A stretch of DNA of 28,576 nt from contig DJWC01000132.1 in assembly GCA_002441445.1 (NCBI GenBank), positions 1 to 28,576 of the forward strand. The letters run 5' to 3'. Of the stretch, positions 8,181 through 15,748 are shown one piece after another; the first letter of the stretch is position 1, and each line of letters starts with the position of its first letter. The notes below the pieces were generated by a model, which saw nothing but the letters and a program-made list of their open reading frames with translations, did no database searches and had not been told where the DNA came from. This DNA comes from Pusillimonas sp. UBA6240. Lineage in GTDB: Bacteria; Pseudomonadota; Gammaproteobacteria; Burkholderiales; Burkholderiaceae_B. The position numbers and the translations under genes are program-made.

Positions 8181-9221
8181 TCACTTCCACAGGAAAGGCG
8201 GATAGGCGTCCAGGTCGCCACGCAAATGCCGCGACATCAGTTTCGCCTGAATTAATGGAAACAGCCCGGCTGCACACTTCTCATCCAGGAACACATGGCG
8301 CATTTCCTCACGCTTGCGTTCCTGATAAGCCATCAGCACGGTTTTACGTGACTCCTCTTTCAATAGAACTGCGCCGTTGTCGAGCTGGATAAAATCGCGC
8401 GGGCCGAGCTGCCGACGATTGATCAGCGATAGCGCGAGACGATCCGCCAGGCATGGCCTAAACTCTTCAAGCAAGTCCAACGCCAAACTGGGCCGGCCAG
8501 GGCGGTCTCGATGCAGGAAACCGACGGCGGGATCAAGCCCCACAGTTTCCAGCGCGGCACGGCAATCGTGTGTCAACAGGGTATAAAGGAAAGACAACAA
8601 GGCATTAACGGCATCCAGCGGAGGGCGCCGGCTGCGCCCATTAAAGCGAAAGGCGGCCTCCTGTACCCGGACGAGATGGCCGAATGCGCCGAAATATGCC
8701 TGCGCTGCTTCGCCTTCCAGCCCACGCAATACATCCAGATCGCACTCCTGCTGCAAACGGATCGAAATCCGGCGCAAACGCTCATGCGCGTGGGTCAGCC
8801 CGACATGAGCTTCTCCCGCAATTGTTTCGCCATGATCTCTCAGGGCGCGCCCCAGCACCGCCCTTTGATTATGGACTTTTCCCAGGAGCACATTGCGCAC
8901 AATAAGGGCACATCGTTCCGGGTCGTCGGTACAGCGATACTGCTCGCGCCGCAATAACACATTGCCCGAAACCGGCCCCTCCACCCGTGCCAGAAACCTG
9001 CCGTTGGCAGATAGAAAGCACACACTGATGCCCTGCTCGGTGCAAAAGCCCATCAAAGGCGGCGACACCATCACCCGGCCCATACACACCAGGCTTTCCA
9101 ACATGTGCACCGGCAAACGCGCCTTCTCTGCGCCTTCCACTTCCATCACCACGTTGGCGCCGTCTTTTTTTAGCCAAGCGCCATCAGTCGTCACGTACAA
9201 GGTATTGAGTTGTCGTCGCAT
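8181..9221 (-). CDS. cas1: CRISPR-associated endonuclease/integrase Cas1 (type I-C)
   Basis: A 346-residue integrase that inserts prespacers at the leader-repeat junction together with Cas2. It has an N-terminal beta domain (LNTLYVTTDGAWL onward) and a C-terminal helical catalytic domain. The metal triad reads Glu169 (LRGLEGEAAQAYF), His237 (VGFLHRDRPGRPSL) and Glu252 (DLLEEFRP). All three are intact, so acquisition is likely functional. The ATG at 9219-9221 follows the cas4 stop by only 3 nt, which indicates translational coupling in one operon. Confidence 0.97.
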   Translation of the reverse strand: MRRQLNTLYVTTDGAWLKKDGANVVMEVEGAEKARLPVHMLESLVCMGRVMVSPPLMGFCTEQGISVCFLSANGRFLARVEGPVSGNVLLRREQYRCTDDPERCALIVRNVLLGKVHNQRAVLGRALRDHGETIAGEAHVGLTHAHERLRRISIRLQQECDLDVLRGLEGEAAQAYFGAFGHLVRVQEAAFRFNGRSRRPPLDAVNALLSFLYTLLTHDCRAALETVGLDPAVGFLHRDRPGRPSLALDLLEEFRPCLADRLALSLINRRQLGPRDFIQLDNGAVLLKEESRKTVLMAYQERKREEMRHVFLDEKCAAGLFPLIQAKLMSRHLRGDLDAYPPFLWK

Positions 9222-9224
9222 ACT

Positions 9225-9872
9225 TCAGCTTTCCCCCTCGTCCTGTAGCTGTTGCTCCAACCAGTCCCTTACTCTGCCAGCACGTGCCAGCAGACGGGGC
9301 TGGCAAAGATCAAGCAAGGAGCAGTTGCCACAGCGCCTGGCTTCATACGTTGCCAAAGGTGTACGGGTCGAAATGAACATATCGCGCGTCTGCTCGATGA
9401 CTTGCCGCGTCAGCGTACGCAATTCTTCGTCGAATATCACCACCTGCCGGCGACGCGGCATGCCGTAAAACAACGCCCCTTTCTCCACCGGTACATCGAA
9501 CATGTCCTCCAAGCAAAAGGCTTGAGCGCACAGTTGCACTTCATCCGCCCTGTGCGCCTTGGGGCGCCCACGTTTGTACTCCACTGGATACGGGCGTTCG
9601 CCATGTTCGTTTGCATGAAACTCCACCACATCAGCCACACCGCCTATGCCGAATTCTGCGCATGAAATCGGCATGGCAGTAACGGTACGGATACCATAGC
9701 GGCGCTCGACGCCAGGAGTATCCGCCCTATCGTGCAGCAGGCGCCCTTCCGCGGTATGGAGATTTTCCGCCCATTGCTGTTCCAGATGGATAAGTGCACA
9801 CTGGCGCGGGCAGTACAGCATGTGTTGCAAGGCGGAAATGGGGATGAGCTCGGCATCCATGGTCATCCCCAT
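9225..9872 (-). CDS. cas4: CRISPR-associated exonuclease Cas4 (type I-C)
   Basis: A 215-residue RecB-family nuclease with an iron-sulfur cluster. It trims prespacers and helps select PAM and orientation during acquisition. Cluster cysteines are Cys21 (LYCPRQC) and Cys181, Cys184 and Cys190 (RRCGNCSLLDLC). The nuclease core has His47, Asp81 (GGVADVVE), Glu98 and Lys100 (VEYKRG), and the QLCAQA motif. Three near-consecutive ATG codons (9870-9872, 9864-9866 and 9858-9860) are possible starts. The third has GGGGA at a good distance and would give 211 residues. The gene starts 7 nt after the cas7 stop at the longest start. Confidence 0.96.
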   Translation of the reverse strand: MGMTMDAELIPISALQHMLYCPRQCALIHLEQQWAENLHTAEGRLLHDRADTPGVERRYGIRTVTAMPISCAEFGIGGVADVVEFHANEHGERPYPVEYKRGRPKAHRADEVQLCAQAFCLEDMFDVPVEKGALFYGMPRRRQVVIFDEELRTLTRQVIEQTRDMFISTRTPLATYEARRCGNCSLLDLCQPRLLARAGRVRDWLEQQLQDEGES

Positions 9873-9879
9873 GCACGCA

Positions 9880-10773
9880 TCAAAGCATTTCTTGCACGAT
9901 CACACCCTGCGGCAGGGCACCGGCGTCCACGCTGACGCGGTAATCGGTAAAGCTGCGCGCTGGGCCGTCCTCTTCCGCACGTACGCGTTCGACTGTGACG
10001 GCATCGAACAGCATATGCGCCGGCGCGTTGCCCATTGCGCTCTCGTGCTCGAATACGATCAGTTTGCGCGCCGCCATTTCGCCGCGCGCTGCGGAACGGT
10101 CATGCTCGAACATGTTGATGAGCGCCCGCCATAGCAGCTGCAGGTCACCATCCGAAAAGCCGGTACGCTCGGCCAGCTTGGCGGAAACAAAACCGTGAGC
10201 TCGATACAAACCATAGGGCAGAATGTGCTTGCGGCCCATGGTACGGTTGTCGCCGCTCTGAGCTTCGGCTTCTTTTTCGGTAGTGACGGCCATGCGAGTA
10301 ATGGAGATTTCCAGCGGTAGCACCGGTTCCACCGAAGAGGCAAAGCCCAGTTGCACCGGCCCGCGCACTTGACCCGCATTGACACCTGTGGTCATCACCG
10401 CGCCAAAGGTGCGCACGTCGAAGAAGTTGCCGCACATCCAGGCTGTAATTTGTCGGGCCTTGGCTTCGTCCTTGGGCAGCTTTTTGTAGGCATCCTTGGC
10501 GTCGGGGGGAATATCCAGCGCTTTCCATGCCTTTTCGTGCTGCAGGTTAAGAATGGCTTTTTCCTGCATGTAGATGGCGTAACCGGATTCCCCTTCTTTA
10601 TCCAAAGCGACGAAATTGCGGATTTTGCGTTTGAGCGAAACATCGGTCACTAGTCCGTGGTTGGTTTCCGGATCCAAACGCGGCAAGTTGCCTGCATCCG
10701 GATCGCCGTTGGGATTGCCATTAGTGACATCGAACAAATAAACAAATTCGTAGCGGTGGGCGATGGCAGTCAT
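9880..10773 (-). CDS. cas7: CRISPR Cascade backbone protein Cas7 (Csd2, type I-C)
   Basis: A 297-residue RRM-fold protein that multimerises along the crRNA spacer to form the Cascade backbone. The diagnostic N-terminus is YLFDVTNGNPNGDPDAGNLP (about residues 12-31). It is followed by KRKIRNFV, CGNFFDVRTFGAVM and TMGRKHILPYGLYRAHGFVS, all typical of Csd2/Csh2. A strong AAGGAGAT ribosome site lies just upstream of ATG 10771-10773, consistent with the high stoichiometry of Cas7. It lies between cas8c and cas4. Confidence 0.97.
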   Translation of the reverse strand: MTAIAHRYEFVYLFDVTNGNPNGDPDAGNLPRLDPETNHGLVTDVSLKRKIRNFVALDKEGESGYAIYMQEKAILNLQHEKAWKALDIPPDAKDAYKKLPKDEAKARQITAWMCGNFFDVRTFGAVMTTGVNAGQVRGPVQLGFASSVEPVLPLEISITRMAVTTEKEAEAQSGDNRTMGRKHILPYGLYRAHGFVSAKLAERTGFSDGDLQLLWRALINMFEHDRSAARGEMAARKLIVFEHESAMGNAPAHMLFDAVTVERVRAEEDGPARSFTDYRVSVDAGALPQGVIVQEML

Positions 10774-10791
10774 TAAAGATCTCCTTGCATA

Positions 10792-11196
10792 TCAGTTATC
10801 GGCGGGCTCGTCCGGAGTGTCATCGACTCCGTCATCACGACTGGTGAAATAGGTCTGCGACTGGTGGTAATAGCCGATAGCGAAGCGGCCCTGATCCTCG
10901 ATCCTCAATGCGCGCGGGAAATGCGTGGGCAATTTGCCAACGATTTCCTGGATATCCTTTTCCAGCATCACCGCGAGGCCTTTCTTTTCCTTGCGCAGCT
11001 TGCTCATGTGGTTCTGAGTATTGCGCAACAACACGGGAAAGATCGACGCAGGCGTAGCCGAGGCCGCTCCGTAATAACGGTCGCGTATCGTGGCGTTGAC
11101 CTGCCCGCCCAGAGCACAGCGCTGCACGTACTCTTGCACGGCGAACAGCCGGCCAAGCAGATAGCCGGACTGAGTAGATTGCTTGTCGAGACTCAC
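10792..11196 (-). CDS. cas11c: Predicted Cas11c small subunit from an internal start within cas8c
   Basis: Type I-C systems lack a separate small-subunit gene. In studied I-C systems, Cas11c is translated from inside cas8c. Here an in-frame GTG (11194-11196, codon 466 of cas8c) is preceded by GAGGAGAT (11208-11201), leaving 4 nt to the GTG (AGGAG-to-GTG spacing 6 nt). This is a very good Shine-Dalgarno sequence inside a coding region. The product would be 134 residues, beginning SLDKQSTQSGYLLGRLF after the initiator and ending with the cas8c C-terminus. It is predicted to be mostly helical, as expected of a small subunit. The site and frame are seen directly; actual translation is inferred. 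Confidence 0.7.
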   Translation of the reverse strand: MSLDKQSTQSGYLLGRLFAVQEYVQRCALGGQVNATIRDRYYGAASATPASIFPVLLRNTQNHMSKLRKEKKGLAVMLEKDIQEIVGKLPTHFPRALRIEDQGRFAIGYYHQSQTYFTSRDDGVDDTPDEPADN

Positions 11197-12591
11197 GGGG
11201 ATCTCCTCATTGGAAGTACGGATGCCCAGGCGGCGCTCGCGCGCCAGGACGCCTTTGCACAAGGCCACACGCAGCCCGGAGATATCTCCATCGGCGCGCA
11301 GCCGCATGATCGTGTTGGCGAGCAGGCTACGCGGATACGGTGCACCACTAAGGATTGCGCGCGTCATTTCGCCGATGATGTTATTGATGGCGTCATCCGC
11401 CTTGGGCTTGGCCCCGTCGCGATGCGGCACCGTGGCAAGCACTAGGCGTTTGACGGACGGCTCATTGCGCCACGGACGCGGCTCAAGATGCAAATCGGCG
11501 GCGTGGGCAACGATACGGCGTGCGAATTCTTGCAGGGTATCGGATTGCCAAAAACGGACCGACAGCCTCGAGGCATTGGGCGCCAGCCCCAGCACGCACA
11601 TGCGGGTGGCGGGATCCAGCCTGGGATCCACCTCTTTTATCGGGCGCCCCTTTGCCACGTGCTCGAGCACCCTGCGCACTCTTTCCGCTTCGGACGCATC
11701 GTCGGGCGGGCGATTCAGGAAGCCGCCGAATACGTCCTCTGCCTCTGCAGCCTGTTCGGCATTATCGGCCTCAGCCCAGAACACGACCGAGGCATCGCCG
11801 ATCTGCAGGCGCTGCCGGTTGTGTTCGCTTCTTCGCAACAGATAATTCAACGCAGTCGTGTAGGCAAAGGCTGCCGCCTCAGAAACCGGAGCGTTGGCCC
11901 CTTGAGCCTTGCCATAGGAAGTAAAGGCGTCCAGGTTGAAAGAAACGATGGCCGCTCCCGCAGGCTGCGCGTCCCACACACCTTTGATCGAAGGGTGCAG
12001 GCGCGCCGGCAGCAGGGCTTCGCCGCTTACCAGGCACATGGCGGCGGCAGACTGCGGTTTATCTTCGACACCCAGCCGCCGCGACCACAGGGCTTGCGCT
12101 GCCGGCCGCTCATGCAGGAAAGCCAGCTCACCATCCAGACGAAACACCACATTGGTATCGATCATGTCCGCGGGAAAGCCGCGTATTTTAAATTGATCGG
12201 GCGTCCAGCCCCGCAGAAATGCCAACAGGGCCTGCAAGCCCGGATCGGTCTCGCTGGACAGTATTGATTCGTGCAACAGACGAAAGGCCTCGTGCTCCTT
12301 ATCCGCACGCTTGCTGGTATTGCTTATACCCAGCACATAACTGGTCTTGTCCCACAGCACATTTGACTTGATCCCTACCGTACGCTTCTCGGGCTGCGGC
12401 ACATTGAGCAATTTCGGCTGCGGTTTTTTACCCGAAGGATCGCGAATATCATTGACGTCCACCACGGAGCCGTCCCGCGCGAGCAGAATCTCGTAGCTGA
12501 TCTTTTCCGGGCTGTACCCATATGGCGCCACGCCTTCGGCCTTCTGTTCGATCAGGCGCTGGTAATAGCGCACGAGCGCTTGCAGAATCAT
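10792..12591 (-). CDS. cas8c: Cascade large subunit Cas8c (Csd1, type I-C)
   Basis: A 599-residue large subunit expected to recognise the PAM and contact the crRNA end and Cas3. The N-terminus MILQALVRYYQRL and the following GVAPYGYSPEKISYEILL are typical of Csd1, as are the inner GEMTRAILSGAPYPRSLL and SGYLLGRLFAV. The open frame extends further upstream to 12822, but that part is a shadow of cas5c. The ATG at 12589-12591 overlaps the cas5c stop in an ATGA junction and matches the family N-terminus. The 3' part contains an internal in-frame start that probably gives Cas11c (separate entry). Confidence 0.96.
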   Translation of the reverse strand: MILQALVRYYQRLIEQKAEGVAPYGYSPEKISYEILLARDGSVVDVNDIRDPSGKKPQPKLLNVPQPEKRTVGIKSNVLWDKTSYVLGISNTSKRADKEHEAFRLLHESILSSETDPGLQALLAFLRGWTPDQFKIRGFPADMIDTNVVFRLDGELAFLHERPAAQALWSRRLGVEDKPQSAAAMCLVSGEALLPARLHPSIKGVWDAQPAGAAIVSFNLDAFTSYGKAQGANAPVSEAAAFAYTTALNYLLRRSEHNRQRLQIGDASVVFWAEADNAEQAAEAEDVFGGFLNRPPDDASEAERVRRVLEHVAKGRPIKEVDPRLDPATRMCVLGLAPNASRLSVRFWQSDTLQEFARRIVAHAADLHLEPRPWRNEPSVKRLVLATVPHRDGAKPKADDAINNIIGEMTRAILSGAPYPRSLLANTIMRLRADGDISGLRVALCKGVLARERRLGIRTSNEEIPVSLDKQSTQSGYLLGRLFAVQEYVQRCALGGQVNATIRDRYYGAASATPASIFPVLLRNTQNHMSKLRKEKKGLAVMLEKDIQEIVGKLPTHFPRALRIEDQGRFAIGYYHQSQTYFTSRDDGVDDTPDEPADN

Positions 12592-13262
12592 GCCTTGACC
12601 TCCTCGGCCTGCCAGGGCGGCACATGGACTATGCCGTTCGCCAGCCGTGCGCGGAAGAAACGAGGCATCATGCCTTGCACGAAATCGATGTCGTGCAACA
12701 TCCAGCCGAGATCCTTGTCCGTTTCTCGTTGAGGATGCGGCTTGGGCCAGTCTGCGCCATTCTCGATCAGGGCGAAACAGGCGGGAAACTCCCGCACACC
12801 CATGCAAGGCGCGTGGAAGCATTGCCCCTTGCGCGCGCGGCGATTGAATATATCGAGATGCTTGCCGACCGTATCATCCGGCCCGGCCTTGTCGGTGAGC
12901 TCGAAATGCGCTTCGATCACATAGGCCACATCACGCAAAATAGTGGCTGCACGTTGCTGGCGCTCTTCGTCCACATAGCTTGCCAGCCCGGTAGTGGAGC
13001 CCGCTTTCATTGCTTTCGTTACGTTGGCGGGCGAAAGTTTGCTTCCTACCTCGTTACGGCGAATGGACTCGAAGCGGATAGGCCGCAGCACATGAATACG
13101 ATCAACCTGCCAGCGAATGGCCGGCTTCCAATGAATGGCTTCCAGGATGCCACGCGCTGCAGAAGGCGTGATCACGTCGTAGCTCACGCGTTCTACCTTC
13201 ATCTCTGGCCGAGTAAAACAGGCCCGTTCGCCCCAGACGTGCAGGCGGATTCCGAAACTCAT
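12588..13262 (-). CDS. cas5c: crRNA-processing endoribonuclease Cas5c (Cas5d, type I-C)
   Basis: A 224-residue protein that takes over the crRNA-processing role of Cas6 in type I-C. It cuts the repeat and then caps the 5' handle in Cascade. The N-terminal RRM core reads SFGIRLHVWGERACFTRPEMKVE. The glycine-rich and active-site segment PSAARGILEAIHWKPAIRW follows, and then VGKHLDIF with Lys134-His135, which align with the catalytic Lys-His pair described for Bacillus Cas5d. The position that is Tyr46 in that enzyme appears to be His44 here. The stop overlaps the cas8c start in ATGA. The gene begins 61 bp after cas3. Confidence 0.95.
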   Translation of the reverse strand: MSFGIRLHVWGERACFTRPEMKVERVSYDVITPSAARGILEAIHWKPAIRWQVDRIHVLRPIRFESIRRNEVGSKLSPANVTKAMKAGSTTGLASYVDEERQQRAATILRDVAYVIEAHFELTDKAGPDDTVGKHLDIFNRRARKGQCFHAPCMGVREFPACFALIENGADWPKPHPQRETDKDLGWMLHDIDFVQGMMPRFFRARLANGIVHVPPWQAEEVKA

Positions 13263-13323
13263 GTCCCCCTCCCCAATCAGCCGTGCTTAGCATTTGATTA
13301 CACTCTAGCCGTTTGACGGCCGC

Positions 13324-15609
13324 TCACCAACACAGTTTGTCCGAATTGACAAACGTCGGATCACCCCAACTCACCCCATAATTCGCGTCGTACAAATCCT
13401 CATTCGCCAGAACCATGAACTGCTCTCCCCATTTTTCCGGCGCGATAGGCTGGATCGCGCCAGCCCTCCGCAAAGCCTCGAAACCTTGGCGCGGCAGTTG
13501 CACCAGATAGGGCTGCAGCTTTCGCGCGAGGCCGCCGCTCTTTTCGGCGTAGCGCAACCCTTCGATATGCTCACGCGCATCCTCATCGAATGGCACAACG
13601 ACCGGCATCTGCATGCTTTCTATCATGCGGAACTTGCTTGCCAGGATTTCGAGCGGCAGGCTATCGATGCGGCTTCTTGCGCACAACGCGAGCAGGCCGG
13701 GAACATCCAGTTGCTCACCGCCTTTTTGCCAGTACAACTGGCGGAAATAAGCCTCGATAGCCGACGGAGCGAGCGGGTCGTCGCGGTATTGCGGCTGCCG
13801 CAGCACCTCGCGTGCAGCCTGGGAAAACTGGAGCAATTCAGGCGGCGGCGCCCAATCATCATTGGCAGTAGAAAACACGCGAACTTCGCTGTCCCCAGGC
13901 GCCCATTCGCCATTACGATTGCAGCGCCCAGCCGCTTGAGCGATGGAGTCCAGCCCGGCCTCGGCACGATAAACTACGGGCACCGAAATATCGACCCCCG
14001 CTTCAATCAGCGATGTAGAAACCAATCGGCAAGGCTTGCCACCCTTTAAACGGATACGTATTTCGCGCAATACCTCGCTGCGATGCCTGGCGCACATCAA
14101 CGTGGTGAGATGCCGAGCGCCAGGCATATCCGCCAAGGATTGGTACAAAGCACGCGCATGCCGGCGATTATTGACGATGCACAATACCTGCTCGTGGGTG
14201 CGTAATGCCTCGCTCAGCGCCTTGTCGCTCAATTCGCCGACATGCTGTACGCGTACCCGGTCGAGCCGGCGGAACAGCTTGGCCGGCTCGGGAGCGAGCT
14301 CACGCACGGACTCCGCTTTCAGCCCGCCGCTCAGATGCGTTTCATCAAGAGCCGGCTGAGTTGCGGTGCATAGAACCACGCTGCTGCGATAATTGCGCGC
14401 GAGTTCGTCGATGGCAGCCACCGCCGGGCGCAGCAATTTGAGCGGCATGGTTTGGGTCTCATCGAGGATCACCACGCTGCCTGCGATGTTATGCAGCTTT
14501 CGGCATTGCGACGGGCGTGCAGCGAACAGGCTTTCAAAAAACTGCACTGCGGTGGTGACAACGATGGGCGAGTCCCAGTTTTCCATAGCCAGGCGCAGTT
14601 TTTCCTTCGCTTGATAGCGCTCGGCATCCGATTTGGGCGGCACGGTGGCAATGAAAGCGCTATGGTGTTCCAGCACCGCGCTTTCGCCCCATTTACCCAA
14701 TGCTTTACGGAATGCCGCCGCATTCTGCTCGACGATACTGGTAAAGGGAATGACAAAGATTACCCGACGCAAGCCATGGCGAATCGCATGGTCGAGCGCA
14801 AACGCCAGCGATGCCAGCGTCTTGCCGCCGCCGGTCGGTACAGTGAGTGAAAACAAGCCGGGAACCCGCTCCGCCTGTCGGCGGACATGCTCGAGAATGT
14901 CCGCCCGTACCTGATTCACCGGGCTATCGGTCTTGAAGCCTGATAGATACCGATCGAGTTCAGCACGAAGATCGACTAGCGATGGCCCCGGCGCATTGCG
15001 CTGTGACTCACGACCCTCCACCCGGTCATAGAAAGCCTCGGTGTCGAGAAAATCAGCATCAACCAGACAGGAAAACAGCATGCGGGTGAAGAATGCCATC
15101 TGAAAGCCGTTCCGCTCCCGGTCATATGAATCCAGTTTTGGGTAGACGAGTTTTTTCGGAAGCGCAATCTCCTGGCGCCATGCCTCGCGCAGCGGTGGGA
15201 GATGCTCGCCTTTCAGGCGTTCTTGCAGCGCGGTGCGCTCGCCGCTTTCCGCCCCATTGGCGAGGCCGGCATGATGCCCGGCAATGCCGTAGGCCAGCAC
15301 ATACCCAGGCTGGCCGTAGCGTTCCATGGCCACCATGGCCCCGCGCGTAGCATGATCGACGCGAACCGCCTGGCCGGCAATACGGTCCTGAAAATCATCG
15401 GTATATTTGCCGATGTCATGCAAGAGTCCGGCAATTCGGCCCCACGAGCCGGCGCCGAATATTTCGGCAAATGCACCAGCCTGCTCCGCCACCGCAGTAA
15501 GGTGGTCGCTGAGAAGTTGCCAATTTTTCTTCGAATTGTCGTCGGTGGAGTGCGCAAAATAGCGGTCGAGCATATTGCTTGCAGGCCGCAACTGCGTTGG
15601 ACTCGCCAT
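13324..15609 (-). CDS. cas3: CRISPR-associated nuclease-helicase Cas3 (type I-C)
   Basis: A 761-residue single-chain HD nuclease plus superfamily 2 helicase that unwinds and degrades the target once Cascade has bound. HD-domain residues include His36, His64-Asp65 (LLHDIGKY), His86, His112-His113 (AGHHAGLA) and the later LVDADF. Helicase motifs are VPTGGGKT (257-264), the DETQ box (383-386), TATQP (415-419) and QAAGRCNRNG (558-567). The ATG at 15607-15609 has GGAGG 4 nt upstream, which supports this start over Met13. It is the first gene of the cas operon. The 139 bp upstream are AT-rich and should hold the operon promoter. Confidence 0.97.
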   Translation of the reverse strand: MASPTQLRPASNMLDRYFAHSTDDNSKKNWQLLSDHLTAVAEQAGAFAEIFGAGSWGRIAGLLHDIGKYTDDFQDRIAGQAVRVDHATRGAMVAMERYGQPGYVLAYGIAGHHAGLANGAESGERTALQERLKGEHLPPLREAWRQEIALPKKLVYPKLDSYDRERNGFQMAFFTRMLFSCLVDADFLDTEAFYDRVEGRESQRNAPGPSLVDLRAELDRYLSGFKTDSPVNQVRADILEHVRRQAERVPGLFSLTVPTGGGKTLASLAFALDHAIRHGLRRVIFVIPFTSIVEQNAAAFRKALGKWGESAVLEHHSAFIATVPPKSDAERYQAKEKLRLAMENWDSPIVVTTAVQFFESLFAARPSQCRKLHNIAGSVVILDETQTMPLKLLRPAVAAIDELARNYRSSVVLCTATQPALDETHLSGGLKAESVRELAPEPAKLFRRLDRVRVQHVGELSDKALSEALRTHEQVLCIVNNRRHARALYQSLADMPGARHLTTLMCARHRSEVLREIRIRLKGGKPCRLVSTSLIEAGVDISVPVVYRAEAGLDSIAQAAGRCNRNGEWAPGDSEVRVFSTANDDWAPPPELLQFSQAAREVLRQPQYRDDPLAPSAIEAYFRQLYWQKGGEQLDVPGLLALCARSRIDSLPLEILASKFRMIESMQMPVVVPFDEDAREHIEGLRYAEKSGGLARKLQPYLVQLPRQGFEALRRAGAIQPIAPEKWGEQFMVLANEDLYDANYGVSWGDPTFVNSDKLCW

Positions 15610-15748
15610 ACATCCTCCAAAAAAGCGAAGTGATGCCGGGCCTGGAAGTCGGGCAGCTGGTTGAGCGTGTTCATAATATCATAAATTAACTCACAATTTA
15701 TTACATAAATGGTGCAGTATGACTTAGACGTATTCCAAGAATATCGAT
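15610..15748 (-). promoter_or_regulatory. AT-rich upstream region of the cas operon
   Basis: The interval between cas3 and the MocR-type gene is strikingly AT-rich at 15670-15720, in contrast to its neighbours. On the minus strand it contains TATGAT and TATTAT as candidate minus 10 boxes. No minus 35 hexamer at proper spacing could be chosen with confidence. It may bind regulators of cas expression such as H-NS-type proteins, which is conjecture. Confidence 0.4.

Noticed and set aside
12592..12822. Extended N-terminus of cas8c by 77 residues
   Set aside because: This part is an out-of-frame shadow of cas5c. The ATGA overlap and the family N-terminus place the start at 12591.
15610..15674. 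Short minus-strand frame starting MNTLNQLPDFQARHHF and running into cas3 in another frame
   Set aside because: It has no ribosome site and continues as an out-of-frame shadow of cas3. It is possibly a leader peptide but not supportable.
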